Source: Candidatus Methanoplasma reticulitermitis
GTDB taxonomy: Archaea; Thermoplasmatota; Thermoplasmata; Methanomassiliicoccales; Methanomethylophilaceae
Direction of reading: 5' to 3'
NCBI GenBank assembly: GCA_031287135.1
Contig: JAITTK010000038.1
Location: 1-27,699, forward strand
Length of the DNA stretch: 27,699 nucleotides
Part shown: in pieces, positions 13,515 to 21,439 of the stretch
Layout of the letters: the number at the start of each line of letters is the position of its first letter
Position numbering within the stretch: the first letter of the stretch is position 1
The notes under the pieces: generated by a model
Database searches by the model: none
What the model saw: the letters and a program-made list of their open reading frames with translations, nothing else
What the model was told of the DNA's origin: nothing
Program-made: the position numbers and the translations under genes

Positions 13515-14066
13515 ATGACAATAGCAGGGAAAATCGAAAGCACCATCGCCATCCCCGGTGGGGTGTCCGTCAAAATGGACGGCAACACCATAACGGTCAA
13601 GGGACCAAGGGGTGAATTGAGCAGAAACTTTGCGTACCCCCGCATCATTATTGCCATCGGAGAAGGAGTAGTCAGCATAAGCAGCGAGTACCCGAGGACA
13701 AAGGACAAGGCAATGGTCGGAACCTTTGTGGCCCACATCAATAACATGATAAAAGGGGTCACGGTAGGTTTCACCTATACCCTTAAGGTAGTGTTCTCAC
13801 ACTTCCCGATGAAAGTAGCAGTGAAGGACGGCCGCGTGGAGATCAACAACTATCTCGGAGGGCATGCCCCCAGATACGCCAACGTGGTCGGCGGCTGCAA
13901 GGTCAAGATCAGCGGTGCGGAAGTCACCGTGGAAGGGAATGACATAGAGGCATGCGGACAGACCGCGGCGAACATCGAGAAGGCAACATCCAGGCTTGGA
14001 TTCGACAAGAGGACATTCCAGGATGGGATATACATCGTCCACAAATCACACAAGGTGAAAGAATGA
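13515..14066 (+). CDS. rpl6: Large ribosomal subunit protein uL6
   Basis: 183 residues. The two uL6 repeats are seen: the first around VKMDGNTITVKGPRGELSRNF, the second around VEINNYLGGHAPRYANVV and EVTVEGNDIEACGQTAANIE. The signature near the end is GIYIVHKSHKVKE. The protein binds near the sarcin-ricin loop and factor site. Its stop overlaps the eL32 start by 4 nt. Confidence 0.96.
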   Translation: MTIAGKIESTIAIPGGVSVKMDGNTITVKGPRGELSRNFAYPRIIIAIGEGVVSISSEYPRTKDKAMVGTFVAHINNMIKGVTVGFTYTLKVVFSHFPMKVAVKDGRVEINNYLGGHAPRYANVVGGCKVKISGAEVTVEGNDIEACGQTAANIEKATSRLGFDKRTFQDGIYIVHKSHKVKE

Positions 14067-14752
14067 GCGTAAAGACACTAACGGATCTTCCGGGCTTAAA
14101 AGAGGATAACGTCCAGGAATTGGAACAGATTGGGATATCATCTGTGTCAGAGCTCAAGGATGCCGTCTTCGATGAGGTCAGGGTTAAGGAAGTAATAAAG
14201 AACTTGTCCGGAGTAGGACCGAAGACGGTCGAAAGCTGGAAAGCGGTGCTCACCGAGAGCGCCCCGGTGACCAAAGCCGCAGAACCCAAGAAGAAAGAGG
14301 TCGAGATCGTCGACGAGGAGGTCGAGATCGTTGAGAGCGGCGGGTACGTCGTCAAAGCGAAGCCCGAGCTCAGCGACGAGACCGCCGAGGCACTGGCCAA
14401 GAGGGCGGTGATCTCCGGACGCAGGCCCGCATTCAAGAGACAGGAGTGGTTCAGATACTCCAAGCTCGGGGAGAAATGGAGAAAACCGAAAGGTATACAT
14501 TCCAAGATGAAGAGAAGACTGAAGAGGCGCCAGCCGATGGTGGACATCGGGTTCAGGGGGCCTGTTTCGGTCAGAGGACTCCACCCGTCGGGTTTCGAAG
14601 AGGTACTCGTGCACAATGTGGAGGGACTTGAGAACATAGACCCGAAGGTGCAGGCGGTCCGCATAGGAGGCACCGTAGGTACCAAGAAGAGGATCGCCAT
14701 AGAGGACAGGGCGGCCGAACTGGGCATACGGGTCCTCAACAGGATGGTGTGA
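14063..14752 (+). CDS. rpl32e: Large ribosomal subunit protein eL32 with an N-terminal helix-hairpin-helix extension
   Basis: 229 residues from the ATG at 14063, which overlaps the uL6 stop (ATGA). A longer frame opening at 13952 lies wholly inside uL6 and is rejected. The eL32 domain itself is the C-terminal half (about 117-229: RRPAFKRQEWFRYSKLGEKWRKPKG in parts, GLHPSGFEEVLVHNVE). The first 65 residues look like paired helix-hairpin-helix units (LTDLPGLKEDNVQELEQIG and LSGVGPKTVESWK). They are joined by a charged Lys/Glu linker. Haloarchaeal eL32 also has a long N-terminal part, whereas most archaeal eL32 proteins are about 130 residues. Confidence 0.95.
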   Translation: MSVKTLTDLPGLKEDNVQELEQIGISSVSELKDAVFDEVRVKEVIKNLSGVGPKTVESWKAVLTESAPVTKAAEPKKKEVEIVDEEVEIVESGGYVVKAKPELSDETAEALAKRAVISGRRPAFKRQEWFRYSKLGEKWRKPKGIHSKMKRRLKRRQPMVDIGFRGPVSVRGLHPSGFEEVLVHNVEGLENIDPKVQAVRIGGTVGTKKRIAIEDRAAELGIRVLNRMV

Positions 14753-14754
14753 AC

Positions 14755-15213
14755 ATGGACCTCAGGAACCAGAGAAGGATGGCAGCTGAGATCCTCAAAT
14801 GCGGTGAGAACAGGGTCTGGATGAATCCGGACAAACTCGAAGATATCGAGGACTGCATCACCCGTTCGGACATCAGGATCGCGATCGGCTCGGGATTGAT
14901 AAAGGCGAAGTCGAAACAAGGCACGTCCAAAGGAAGAATAAGACATGCGGCCGATCAGAAGGCAAGCGGAAAGAGGAAGGGTCCCGGCAGCAGGAAGGGA
15001 ACAGCAAACGCACGCGTCCCGGACAAGCGCAGGTGGATAGCGATCATCAGACCCATCCGCGATGAGCTGAAGACCCTGAGGGCCGAAGGGAAGATAACCC
15101 CGTCGGTCTACAGGCTGTACTACAGGAGGGCCAAAGGAGGGGTTTACAAATCCCGCAGGAACCTCAAACAGCACATGGCCGCAGCAGGGCACCTGAAGGA
15201 GGATGAGATCTGA
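14755..15213 (+). CDS. rpl19e: Large ribosomal subunit protein eL19
   Basis: 152 residues from the ATG at 14755. A GTG at 14749 that overlaps the eL32 stop would add two residues; the family's usual N-terminus (MDLRNQRRMAAEILKCG) favours the ATG. Other conserved pieces are RSDIRIAIGSGLIKAK, GRIRHAADQKASGKRKGPGS and the C-terminal basic helix KGGVYKSRRNLKQH. The protein extends a long helix across to the small subunit in archaeal ribosomes. The stop overlaps the uL18 ATG. Confidence 0.95.
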   Translation: MDLRNQRRMAAEILKCGENRVWMNPDKLEDIEDCITRSDIRIAIGSGLIKAKSKQGTSKGRIRHAADQKASGKRKGPGSRKGTANARVPDKRRWIAIIRPIRDELKTLRAEGKITPSVYRLYYRRAKGGVYKSRRNLKQHMAAAGHLKEDEI

Positions 15214-15713
15214 TGGCGACAGGACCAAGATATAAAGTTGCGTTCAGAAGAAGAAGAGAATACCGTACCGACTACTACGCCAGGAAGAGGCTCCTCAGGA
15301 GCCGGGAACCCAGGGCCGTGGTCAGGAGGTCCAACAAGAACATAACCGTCCAGTTCGTCGATTTCGACATGGTCGGGGACAGGGTCAGAGCCGCGGCAAC
15401 GACCAGAGAGCTTCGCAAAATGGGATGGGGGTATTCGTGCTCATCCATACCGGCAGCGTATCTCGTGGGTTACCTTGCGGGCAAGAGAGCATTGAAAGAC
15501 GACATCGGATATGCCGTCTTGGATATCGGTATGCAGAACCCGAAGCACGGAGGAGTGCTGTTCGCGGTCGTCAAGGGAATGACCGATGCCGGCCTGGAGG
15601 TCCCGCACAGCGAGGACGTCCTTCCGGAGGAGGACAGGATCAACGGCAAGCATATTGACGGCGGTATCGAGGCTGCGCTGAGCAGTATGAAGAAGAAGAT
15701 GGAGGCTGAGTGA
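15213..15713 (+). CDS. rpl18: Large ribosomal subunit protein uL18
   Basis: 166 residues. The N-terminus TGPRYKVAFRRRREYRTDY is the 5S rRNA-binding arm. Further on come the core strand VVRRSNKNITVQFVDF and the segments AAYLVGYLAGKRAL and AVLDIGMQNPKHGGVLFAVVKG. With uL5 it builds the 5S RNP. It begins inside the eL19 stop (TGATGG) and ends one base before the uS5 ATG. Confidence 0.96.
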   Translation: MATGPRYKVAFRRRREYRTDYYARKRLLRSREPRAVVRRSNKNITVQFVDFDMVGDRVRAAATTRELRKMGWGYSCSSIPAAYLVGYLAGKRALKDDIGYAVLDIGMQNPKHGGVLFAVVKGMTDAGLEVPHSEDVLPEEDRINGKHIDGGIEAALSSMKKKMEAE

Positions 15714-15714
15714 A

Positions 15715-16392
15715 ATGGATTGGATCCCGAAGACAAGACTGGGACAGATGGTCCTCAATGGCGAGATCACAACCATGAGCGACGCACTGGAGACGAGACT
15801 GCCTCTCCGTGAGGCGGAGATAGTGGACATACTCCTGCCGGAGCTGAACGACGAGGTCATAGACCTCAACATGGTCCAGAGGATGACCGACTCGGGAAGA
15901 AGGGTCAGATTCGCTGTGACATGCATCGTCGGTAACGGCGATGGGTTCATCGGCATCGGAAGGGCCAAGGGTAAAGAGGTGGGACCTTCCATAAAGAAAG
16001 CGATCGACAATGCCAAACTCAATATCATAGAGGTAAAGAGAGGCTGCGGGTCATGGGAATGCGGCTGCGGACAGCCGCACACCCTTCCGTTCGAGGTCAT
16101 AGGGCGCACGGGGTCCGTCACGGTATCCCTCAAGCCCGCACCCCGCGGAATCTCGCTGGCGGTAGGTGATGTTGCCAAGAGCCTGCTCACGCTTGCGGGT
16201 GTGAAGGACGCATGGGGATTCGCCACCGGTAACACGAAGACCAAGGTCAATTATGCCATGGCGACGTTCGAGGCGCTGAAGATGACGGCCCGTATGAGGG
16301 TGACCGAAGAACAGGCCCGGAGGCTGAACATAGTCCCCGGCCCGATAGGGATAAAGTTCTCTGAGACCGATGTCGATGTCGGGGAGGAGTGA
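15715..16392 (+). CDS. rps5: Small ribosomal subunit protein uS5
   Basis: 225 residues with the archaeal N-terminal extension (WIPKTRLGQMV). The double-stranded-RNA-binding-like part shows RRVRFAVTCIVGNGDGFIGIGRAKGKEVGP in two halves. An archaeal/eukaryotic cysteine cluster (RGCGSWECGCGQPH) follows. The C-terminal domain has SVTVSLKPAPRGISLAVGD. uS5 lies at the mRNA entry site and matters for accuracy. Its stop lies inside the uL30 ribosome binding region GGAGGAGTGA. Confidence 0.97.
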   Translation: MDWIPKTRLGQMVLNGEITTMSDALETRLPLREAEIVDILLPELNDEVIDLNMVQRMTDSGRRVRFAVTCIVGNGDGFIGIGRAKGKEVGPSIKKAIDNAKLNIIEVKRGCGSWECGCGQPHTLPFEVIGRTGSVTVSLKPAPRGISLAVGDVAKSLLTLAGVKDAWGFATGNTKTKVNYAMATFEALKMTARMRVTEEQARRLNIVPGPIGIKFSETDVDVGEE

Positions 16393-16394
16393 AT

Positions 16395-16859
16395 ATGGCG
16401 TATGCAGTCGTGCGCGTGCGGGGGCAACCCGACGTCAATAAGGACATAAGATACACAATGGGATTGCTCGGCCTGACAAGGGTCAACCACTGCGTGGTTG
16501 TCCCGGAGACGCCCTCCATAAAAGGGATGTTGCAGGTAGTGAAGGACTATTGCACATGGGGCGAGATCGACGAGGAGACCCTCTCAGCGATGATAAAGAC
16601 GCGGGGAAAGGTCATCGGCGACAAAGAGATAACGGAGGAGTATCTCAAAGAGAAGACCGAATTCGGAAGTGTCGAGGAACTCGCAAAAGCCATGATAGAG
16701 AGAGATTACAGGATGAGGGACATGGAAGACACGAAATCCGTCTTCCGCCTGCACCCCCCGATAAAGGGATACGAGGGCAACAAACGTTCATTCAGGAACG
16801 GCGGGGCACTCGGTTACAGGGGTAAGGAGATAAACGACCTCATCAACAGGATGCTCTGA
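16395..16859 (+). CDS. rpl30: Large ribosomal subunit protein uL30
   Basis: 154 residues from the ATG at 16395, which is 7 nt after GGAGG; an upstream GTG at 16389 is too close to that site. The long archaeal/eukaryotic form is seen: YAVVRVRGQPDVNKDIRYT, LLGLTRVNHCVVVPETPSIKG and the C-terminal FRLHPPIKGYEGNKRSF. It stops in the pattern TGAGGTG that starts uL15. Confidence 0.96.
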   Translation: MAYAVVRVRGQPDVNKDIRYTMGLLGLTRVNHCVVVPETPSIKGMLQVVKDYCTWGEIDEETLSAMIKTRGKVIGDKEITEEYLKEKTEFGSVEELAKAMIERDYRMRDMEDTKSVFRLHPPIKGYEGNKRSFRNGGALGYRGKEINDLINRML

Positions 16860-16869
16860 GGTGGAACTG

Positions 16870-17292
16870 ATGCCAAGCAGAACAAAGAAGATGAGAGGGT
16901 CGAGGACCCACGGCCGCGGGAAGAAAGCAGGCCGCGGAGCCGGATTGATCGGCGGCCGCGGACAGGCGGGTCTTTCCAAGACCGGCAAGATGTACATGCT
17001 CAAATACGACAGGGACCACTTCGGAAGACATGGATTCAAGAGGCCTCAGTGCATGGTGCATGCAAACTGTACGATCAATGTCAGCGAGCTCGCGGAACAG
17101 ATCGAGCGTTTCGTATCCATGGGATTCGCGATCAAGGAGGGGGATATGTATAATATCAACCTCACTGATGCGGGTATTGACAAGTTACTCGGTAACGGCA
17201 ACATAGACATGCCAGTCAGAGTGACCGTTTCACAGATTTCGGCCAAGGCCCGCGAGAAGATCGAGGCCTCCGGCGGAAGCGTAGCGGAGTAA
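16870..17292 (+). CDS. rpl15: Large ribosomal subunit protein uL15
   Basis: 140 residues from the ATG at 16870, with GAGGTG 6 nt before it; a GTG at 16861 would overlap that site. The glycine/arginine-rich N-terminal arm (RTKKMRGSRTHGRGKKAGRG, then GGRGQAG) threads into 23S rRNA. The C-terminal domain is the short archaeal form ending AREKIEASGG. It ends in TAA, with 22 nt before secY, one of the larger gaps inside the operon. Confidence 0.95.
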   Translation: MPSRTKKMRGSRTHGRGKKAGRGAGLIGGRGQAGLSKTGKMYMLKYDRDHFGRHGFKRPQCMVHANCTINVSELAEQIERFVSMGFAIKEGDMYNINLTDAGIDKLLGNGNIDMPVRVTVSQISAKAREKIEASGGSVAE

Positions 17293-17314
17293 GGGTGTCA
17301 AGGAGAAGATTGGG

Positions 17315-18853
17315 ATGGAAGAACAGCCTAGCTTGTTGTACAAGGTAAAGCCGATAAGCGACAAGCTCCCTGCAGTAAAGCGTCCTGAAGGCCACGTGCA
17401 CTTCAGGACCAAGATGATGTGGGTAGTGGTCATATTGGTCATCTATTTCGTGATGACCAATGTGTACCTCTACGGCCTGGACCAGGCGGAGTCTCTGGAC
17501 TTGTTCGCACAGTACAGAACCATCATGGCGGGAGCTTCAGGAACGATTTTGCAACTAGGCATAGGCCCCATTGTGACTGCATCCATCATAATGCAGCTGT
17601 TCGTGGGGGCCAAGATAATAAAACTGGATCTGACCAGCAAGAACGACAAGGCCTGCTATCAGTCGGTGCTCAAGCTGCTCGTAATCGTGATGATAGTGGT
17701 TGAGTCCGTACCTCAGGTCTTCGGTTTCCTGGTACCATCCTCTTCATTCGAAGCGTCATGGGGTTCGACGGGAGCTAAACTGCTGATAATACTGCAGCTT
17801 TGCGTGGGGTCGTATCTCGTGTTCCTGTTCGATGAGGTGATATCCAAGTGGGGTATCGGCAGCGGTATATCGCTGTTCATCGCGGCGGGTGTGGCTCAGT
17901 CCGTGTTCACGGGGGCCCTAAACTGGTATCCCGTGACGGCGGGAGAGGCGATGAGCCTGTCCAATCCGCCTGCGGGGACGATACCCAAGGCGATATTCGT
18001 GTTGTTCAACACATCATCCGAAGAGATGGCCAACGGCGGTTACGAGTTGATCTTCTTAGGGGAACCCAATCCGATGATAGCGCTGATAGGAACCGTGCTG
18101 ATATTCCTGCTGGTGGTGTATATCGAATCCACCCGCATCGAGTTGCCTCTGTCGCATGGGAATGTCAGAGGGGCCAGGGGCAGATATCCCATCAAATTGA
18201 TGTATGCCAGCAATATACCTGTCATCCTGATGTCTGCGTTGCTCGCCAATGTGAGCATGATGGCTTTGTTGCTGTACAGCAACGACTTCCTGAGCAGCAT
18301 ACCATTCCTGGGCCATAATAGTTCGATAGGTTACTTCGAAAGCGGAAGCACGAGCGCTGCCGGAGGTCTCGCCTGGTACCTGTCGGCACCCACGGGTGTG
18401 ACGAGCTGGCTGATGCCCATATTGGATCCTCTTAACTACGGCAACGGACACAGTGTGCTGCAGAATCTCGGTCGCGTGCTGATATACGGTACGGTGATGA
18501 TCATGGGTTCCATAATGTTCGCTAAGTTCTGGGTTCAGACCACGAACCTCGGACCGGATGCCGTTGCGAAACAGATACAGAAGAGCGGTATGCAGATACC
18601 TGGATTCCGCAGGGATCCGAGGGTGTTGAAGAGGGTGTTGGAGAGATATATCCCGACGGTGACTATAATATCAGGAGCTATGATAGGTGCGCTGGCCGCA
18701 GGAGCGGACATGATCGGTACCACCGGTCATGCCACGGGTACGGGTCTATTGCTGGCTGTGGGTATATTGATACACTTCTACGAGGCCATAGGCCGCGAGC
18801 AGATGATGGAGATGAATCCCGTAATGAGAGGATTCTTCGGAAGGGAGGATTGA
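17315..18853 (+). CDS. secY: Protein translocase subunit SecY (Sec61 alpha)
   Basis: 512 residues with about ten hydrophobic segments. The first is at about 33-56, after the cytosolic SDKLPAVKRPEGHVHFR. The plug/TM2 region follows (ASGTILQLGIGPIVTASIIMQLF). Cytosolic loops carry RIELPLSHGNVRGARGRYPIKLMYASNIPV (read as two pieces around 269-300), the ribosome-binding loop. The C-terminal segment has FRRDPRVLKRVLERYIP. It forms the protein-conducting channel in the membrane. It is longer than many archaeal SecY proteins because of larger outside loops (about 210-250 and 330-385). It is the first non-ribosomal gene of the operon tail, followed after one base by the DUF106 gene. Confidence 0.97.
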   Translation: MEEQPSLLYKVKPISDKLPAVKRPEGHVHFRTKMMWVVVILVIYFVMTNVYLYGLDQAESLDLFAQYRTIMAGASGTILQLGIGPIVTASIIMQLFVGAKIIKLDLTSKNDKACYQSVLKLLVIVMIVVESVPQVFGFLVPSSSFEASWGSTGAKLLIILQLCVGSYLVFLFDEVISKWGIGSGISLFIAAGVAQSVFTGALNWYPVTAGEAMSLSNPPAGTIPKAIFVLFNTSSEEMANGGYELIFLGEPNPMIALIGTVLIFLLVVYIESTRIELPLSHGNVRGARGRYPIKLMYASNIPVILMSALLANVSMMALLLYSNDFLSSIPFLGHNSSIGYFESGSTSAAGGLAWYLSAPTGVTSWLMPILDPLNYGNGHSVLQNLGRVLIYGTVMIMGSIMFAKFWVQTTNLGPDAVAKQIQKSGMQIPGFRRDPRVLKRVLERYIPTVTIISGAMIGALAAGADMIGTTGHATGTGLLLAVGILIHFYEAIGREQMMEMNPVMRGFFGRED

Positions 18854-18854
18854 G

Positions 18855-19541
18855 ATGCCAAACCCAGGAAGCCCCCAGGCGGCGCAACAGATACAGCAAA
18901 GCGCACCGGCCATGCCCAAAGGCACCATGATCGGCATGCTGCTGACCCTGATGATAATGATGGTCGTCATGATGTTCAGGGAACCCATAGGGAGAGGATT
19001 GAACTATGGGCTCCATGTCATAGATTTCAGCGGCCAGTGGCCGGTGTTCACGCTGGTTATAGCAGGTCTGATAATGATAACCCTGAGCACGATCATCAGA
19101 TCGCTCATGACGGACTTCGTCACTCAGGCGAGGAATCAGAGCATCCAGAGCGAATTCAACAAAGAGATGCGCCAGGCAAGGCTTGAGAACAACCTCTACA
19201 AGCTGAAGAAGCTTCAGGAGGAGCAGCCCAAGATGATGGCCAAATCAATGGACACAAGCATGCAGATGATGAAATCCATGCCGATCACCATGGTCGTCGT
19301 GATACCAATCTATGCATGGGTCTGGTTCTTCATCGACAACACCGTCCCTTCGGAGCTGCTCACTGTGGCGATGCCATGGGGTTACGTGTATCTGCTGGAC
19401 ACACTGTGGTTCCTCCCAATCTGGATCGTCATCTACACGATGATAAGCCTTCCGATCGGTCAGCTCGAGAACAGGGTCGTCAGGTATTTCCTTCTGAAAA
19501 AACGCCTGAAAGAGCTGGATGGCATCGAGAACAAGAGCTGA
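18855..19541 (+). CDS. DUF106 membrane protein, EMC3/YidC/Oxa1-superfamily insertase
   Basis: 228 residues. Hydrophobic segments are at about 22-42, 62-82, 141-160 and 176-198. Between the second and third is a charged, helical, coiled-coil-like stretch with many Met/Lys/Gln (about 90-135), as in archaeal DUF106 proteins. This family belongs to the Oxa1 superfamily with eukaryotic EMC3, TMCO1 and GET1 and inserts membrane proteins with short tails. The gene starts one base after the secY stop, so the two translocation factors are probably made together. The N-terminal 20 residues are Pro/Gln/Ala-rich and unlikely to be folded. Confidence 0.88.
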   Translation: MPNPGSPQAAQQIQQSAPAMPKGTMIGMLLTLMIMMVVMMFREPIGRGLNYGLHVIDFSGQWPVFTLVIAGLIMITLSTIIRSLMTDFVTQARNQSIQSEFNKEMRQARLENNLYKLKKLQEEQPKMMAKSMDTSMQMMKSMPITMVVVIPIYAWVWFFIDNTVPSELLTVAMPWGYVYLLDTLWFLPIWIVIYTMISLPIGQLENRVVRYFLLKKRLKELDGIENKS

Positions 19542-19545
19542 CCCC

Positions 19546-20079
19546 ATGAGGATCACGATAAGCGGTCCTCCGGGATCGGGCAAAACCACTGCATGCAAAA
19601 AACTCTCTGAAAGACTCGGCATCCGTGCCGTGGTCTTCGGAGAATTCTTCCGTAAACTGGCCAAAGAGAGAGGGATGACCCTCTCTGAATTAGGGGCACT
19701 CGCCGAAAAAGACCCATCGATAGACAAGATGATCGATTCCATGATACTGGATGTGGCGGTACAGGATCAGAACATAATTCTGGAATCCAGACTTTCCGCA
19801 TACATGCTGACTAGGAACAACATACCGGCATTCCGGGTTTATCTCGATGCCAGTCCCGAAGTGAGGATGAGACGAGTCGGTATAAGAGAGGGAGAGGACC
19901 CAAAAGAAGTCTGCCGGCATACTATCGAACGTCAGTCCTCCGAGGCAAAACGTTACAAAATGTACTACGATATAGATATAGGGGACAAAAGCGTGTACGA
20001 TCTGATCCTCAACACCGATGATCTTAACCCGGATCAGGTTGTGGACAGGATCCTCAAGGCAATAGAGGAAAGCACGTGA
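19546..20079 (+). CDS. cmk: Cytidylate kinase, archaeal type
   Basis: 177 residues from the ATG at 19546; a longer frame from 19519 would overlap the preceding gene. The P-loop GPPGSGKTT spans residues 7-15. FGEFFRKLAKERGM is the usual NMP-binding helix. IILESRLSAYM corresponds to the lid-side Walker B strand, and YLDASPEVRMRRV to the R-rich lid entrance. It phosphorylates CMP and dCMP with ATP in pyrimidine salvage. The stop overlaps the GTG of truB by 4 nt, matching the euryarchaeal cmk-cbf5 pairing. Confidence 0.93.
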   Translation: MRITISGPPGSGKTTACKKLSERLGIRAVVFGEFFRKLAKERGMTLSELGALAEKDPSIDKMIDSMILDVAVQDQNIILESRLSAYMLTRNNIPAFRVYLDASPEVRMRRVGIREGEDPKEVCRHTIERQSSEAKRYKMYYDIDIGDKSVYDLILNTDDLNPDQVVDRILKAIEEST

Positions 20080-21077
20080 TAATCAAAGACCCGAACACAC
20101 TGCCGGACAAATGGGGCAAGAGACCCTCTGACCGGTCATTGGGAGAACTCCTGCAGGCAGGCGTTATCGCACTGGACAAGCCTTCGGGACCCACATCGCA
20201 TCAAGTCACCGCATGGGTGAGGGATGCCGTTCATGCGGAAAAAGTGAGTCATGGCGGTACTTTAGATCCTTATGTCAGCGGGGTCCTCCCCATTTGTCTG
20301 GGTAAGGCCGTCAGACTAACGGACATAGTCCTCTCGTCGGACAAGGAGTATGTCTGTCTCATGAGGCTCCACAAGGATGTCCCGGAAGACCGGGCCGTCT
20401 CCGTCATCAAAAAATTCATCGGCAGGATATATCAACTCCCGCCGGTTCGATCCGCGGTCAAACGGCAGATCAGGATAAGGACCATCAGGGAACTGGAGGT
20501 CCTTGAGATCAGGGGAAGGGAGATTCTCTTCAGAGTGTCATGCGACGCCGGCACCTACATCAGGACACTGTGCACGGACATAGGCGAGGCCCTCGGATGC
20601 GGAGCGAACATGATCGAACTGAGACGCACCCGCTCAGGTGTGATGGATGAATCAGTCGCAACGACCATGCATGACATCATGGATGCATACATCTTCTGGC
20701 AACAGATGGGCAGGGAAAAATGGCTGAGAAGCATCATAATGCCGATGGAGGTACTGGTGGAACCTCTTCCCAAGATAATAATCAAGCCGACAGCCGTGGA
20801 TGCCATATGCCACGGTGCGGACCTGAACGTTCAGGGAATACATATGCTGGATGAGGACATAAGGAAGAACGCTCTTGTGGCGCTAATGACGGCGAGAGGA
20901 GAATTGGTTGCAGTCGGAAAGATGCTGATGTCGACGCCGAAGATAATGTCCTCGGAACAGGGGAAGGCGGTCGATATCAACAGGGTTTTCATGGAGAGGG
21001 GACATTATCCCAAAATGTGGAGATTTTCTACCGATATCGATGAACTCAAAGCACCGATCGATGAAAACCACTATTAA
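20076..21077 (+). CDS. truB: tRNA/rRNA pseudouridine synthase Cbf5 (TruB family) with C-terminal PUA domain
   Basis: 333 residues from the GTG at 20076 inside the cmk stop (GTGA). The catalytic aspartate is D64 in HGGTLDPYVSGVLP. Motif I (IALDKPSGPTSHQV) and the RTIRELEVLEI and CDAGTYIRTLCTDIGEALG motifs follow. The C-terminal PUA domain (about 235-315) includes AICHGADLNVQGI and ALMTARGELVAVGK. In archaea Cbf5 acts with Nop10, Gar1 and L7Ae in H/ACA RNPs, and can also modify tRNA U55. It ends in TAA and is probably the last core gene of the superoperon. Confidence 0.95.
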   Translation: MIIKDPNTLPDKWGKRPSDRSLGELLQAGVIALDKPSGPTSHQVTAWVRDAVHAEKVSHGGTLDPYVSGVLPICLGKAVRLTDIVLSSDKEYVCLMRLHKDVPEDRAVSVIKKFIGRIYQLPPVRSAVKRQIRIRTIRELEVLEIRGREILFRVSCDAGTYIRTLCTDIGEALGCGANMIELRRTRSGVMDESVATTMHDIMDAYIFWQQMGREKWLRSIIMPMEVLVEPLPKIIIKPTAVDAICHGADLNVQGIHMLDEDIRKNALVALMTARGELVAVGKMLMSTPKIMSSEQGKAVDINRVFMERGHYPKMWRFSTDIDELKAPIDENHY

Positions 21078-21100
21078 TCGATAAGAGTATCTGCCTCGCG

Positions 21101-21439
21101 ATGGGATTATTCGGAGATGGGATGCAGGTATTCAGAATGGACAATCTGAAAGTGGGAGAGTTCGACCCCGGCGCGGAAGGATTCTACAGGAATGTAATGA
21201 CGTTCAGTTTCAACGTTAAAAAGAAAAGGATCCTACGTGCCGTCGTAAGGTCTGACAACCCTGTCGACATAGCAGTGGCTGACGAGAAAGGGTCATCGGT
21301 CGCACATAAACAGGCGATTCTCAATGGGGAATTGGCTGATATACCAACCGGCGACAGCAAAGAGATGGGGCTTTTCATAGGGGTCTATCCGGGAGATACG
21401 GCCGTTGTGAGCGTAGAGATATGGATGGAAAGGCCATGA
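21101..21439 (+). CDS. Small beta-rich protein of unknown function (GOLD/emp24-like fold possible)
   Basis: 112 residues, with no transmembrane segment. The pattern of short strands (ILRAVVRSDNPVDIAVAD, MGLFIGVYPGDTAVVSVEIWM) suggests a small beta-sandwich. The V-D-I-A-V-x-D-E strand recalls GOLD/emp24-like domains, but this is a weak impression. There is no clear ribosome binding site; an AT-rich ATTAATCGATA lies about 25 nt upstream, so it could start its own leaderless transcript or continue the truB mRNA. It overlaps the next gene, a membrane protein, by 4 nt, so they likely work together. Confidence 0.6.
   Translation: MGLFGDGMQVFRMDNLKVGEFDPGAEGFYRNVMTFSFNVKKKRILRAVVRSDNPVDIAVADEKGSSVAHKQAILNGELADIPTGDSKEMGLFIGVYPGDTAVVSVEIWMERP

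Noticed and set aside
13924..15228. A 434-codon minus-strand open frame across uL6, eL32 and eL19
   Set aside because: It is antisense to three clear ribosomal protein genes, with no ribosome binding site and low-complexity serine stretches from reversed codons.
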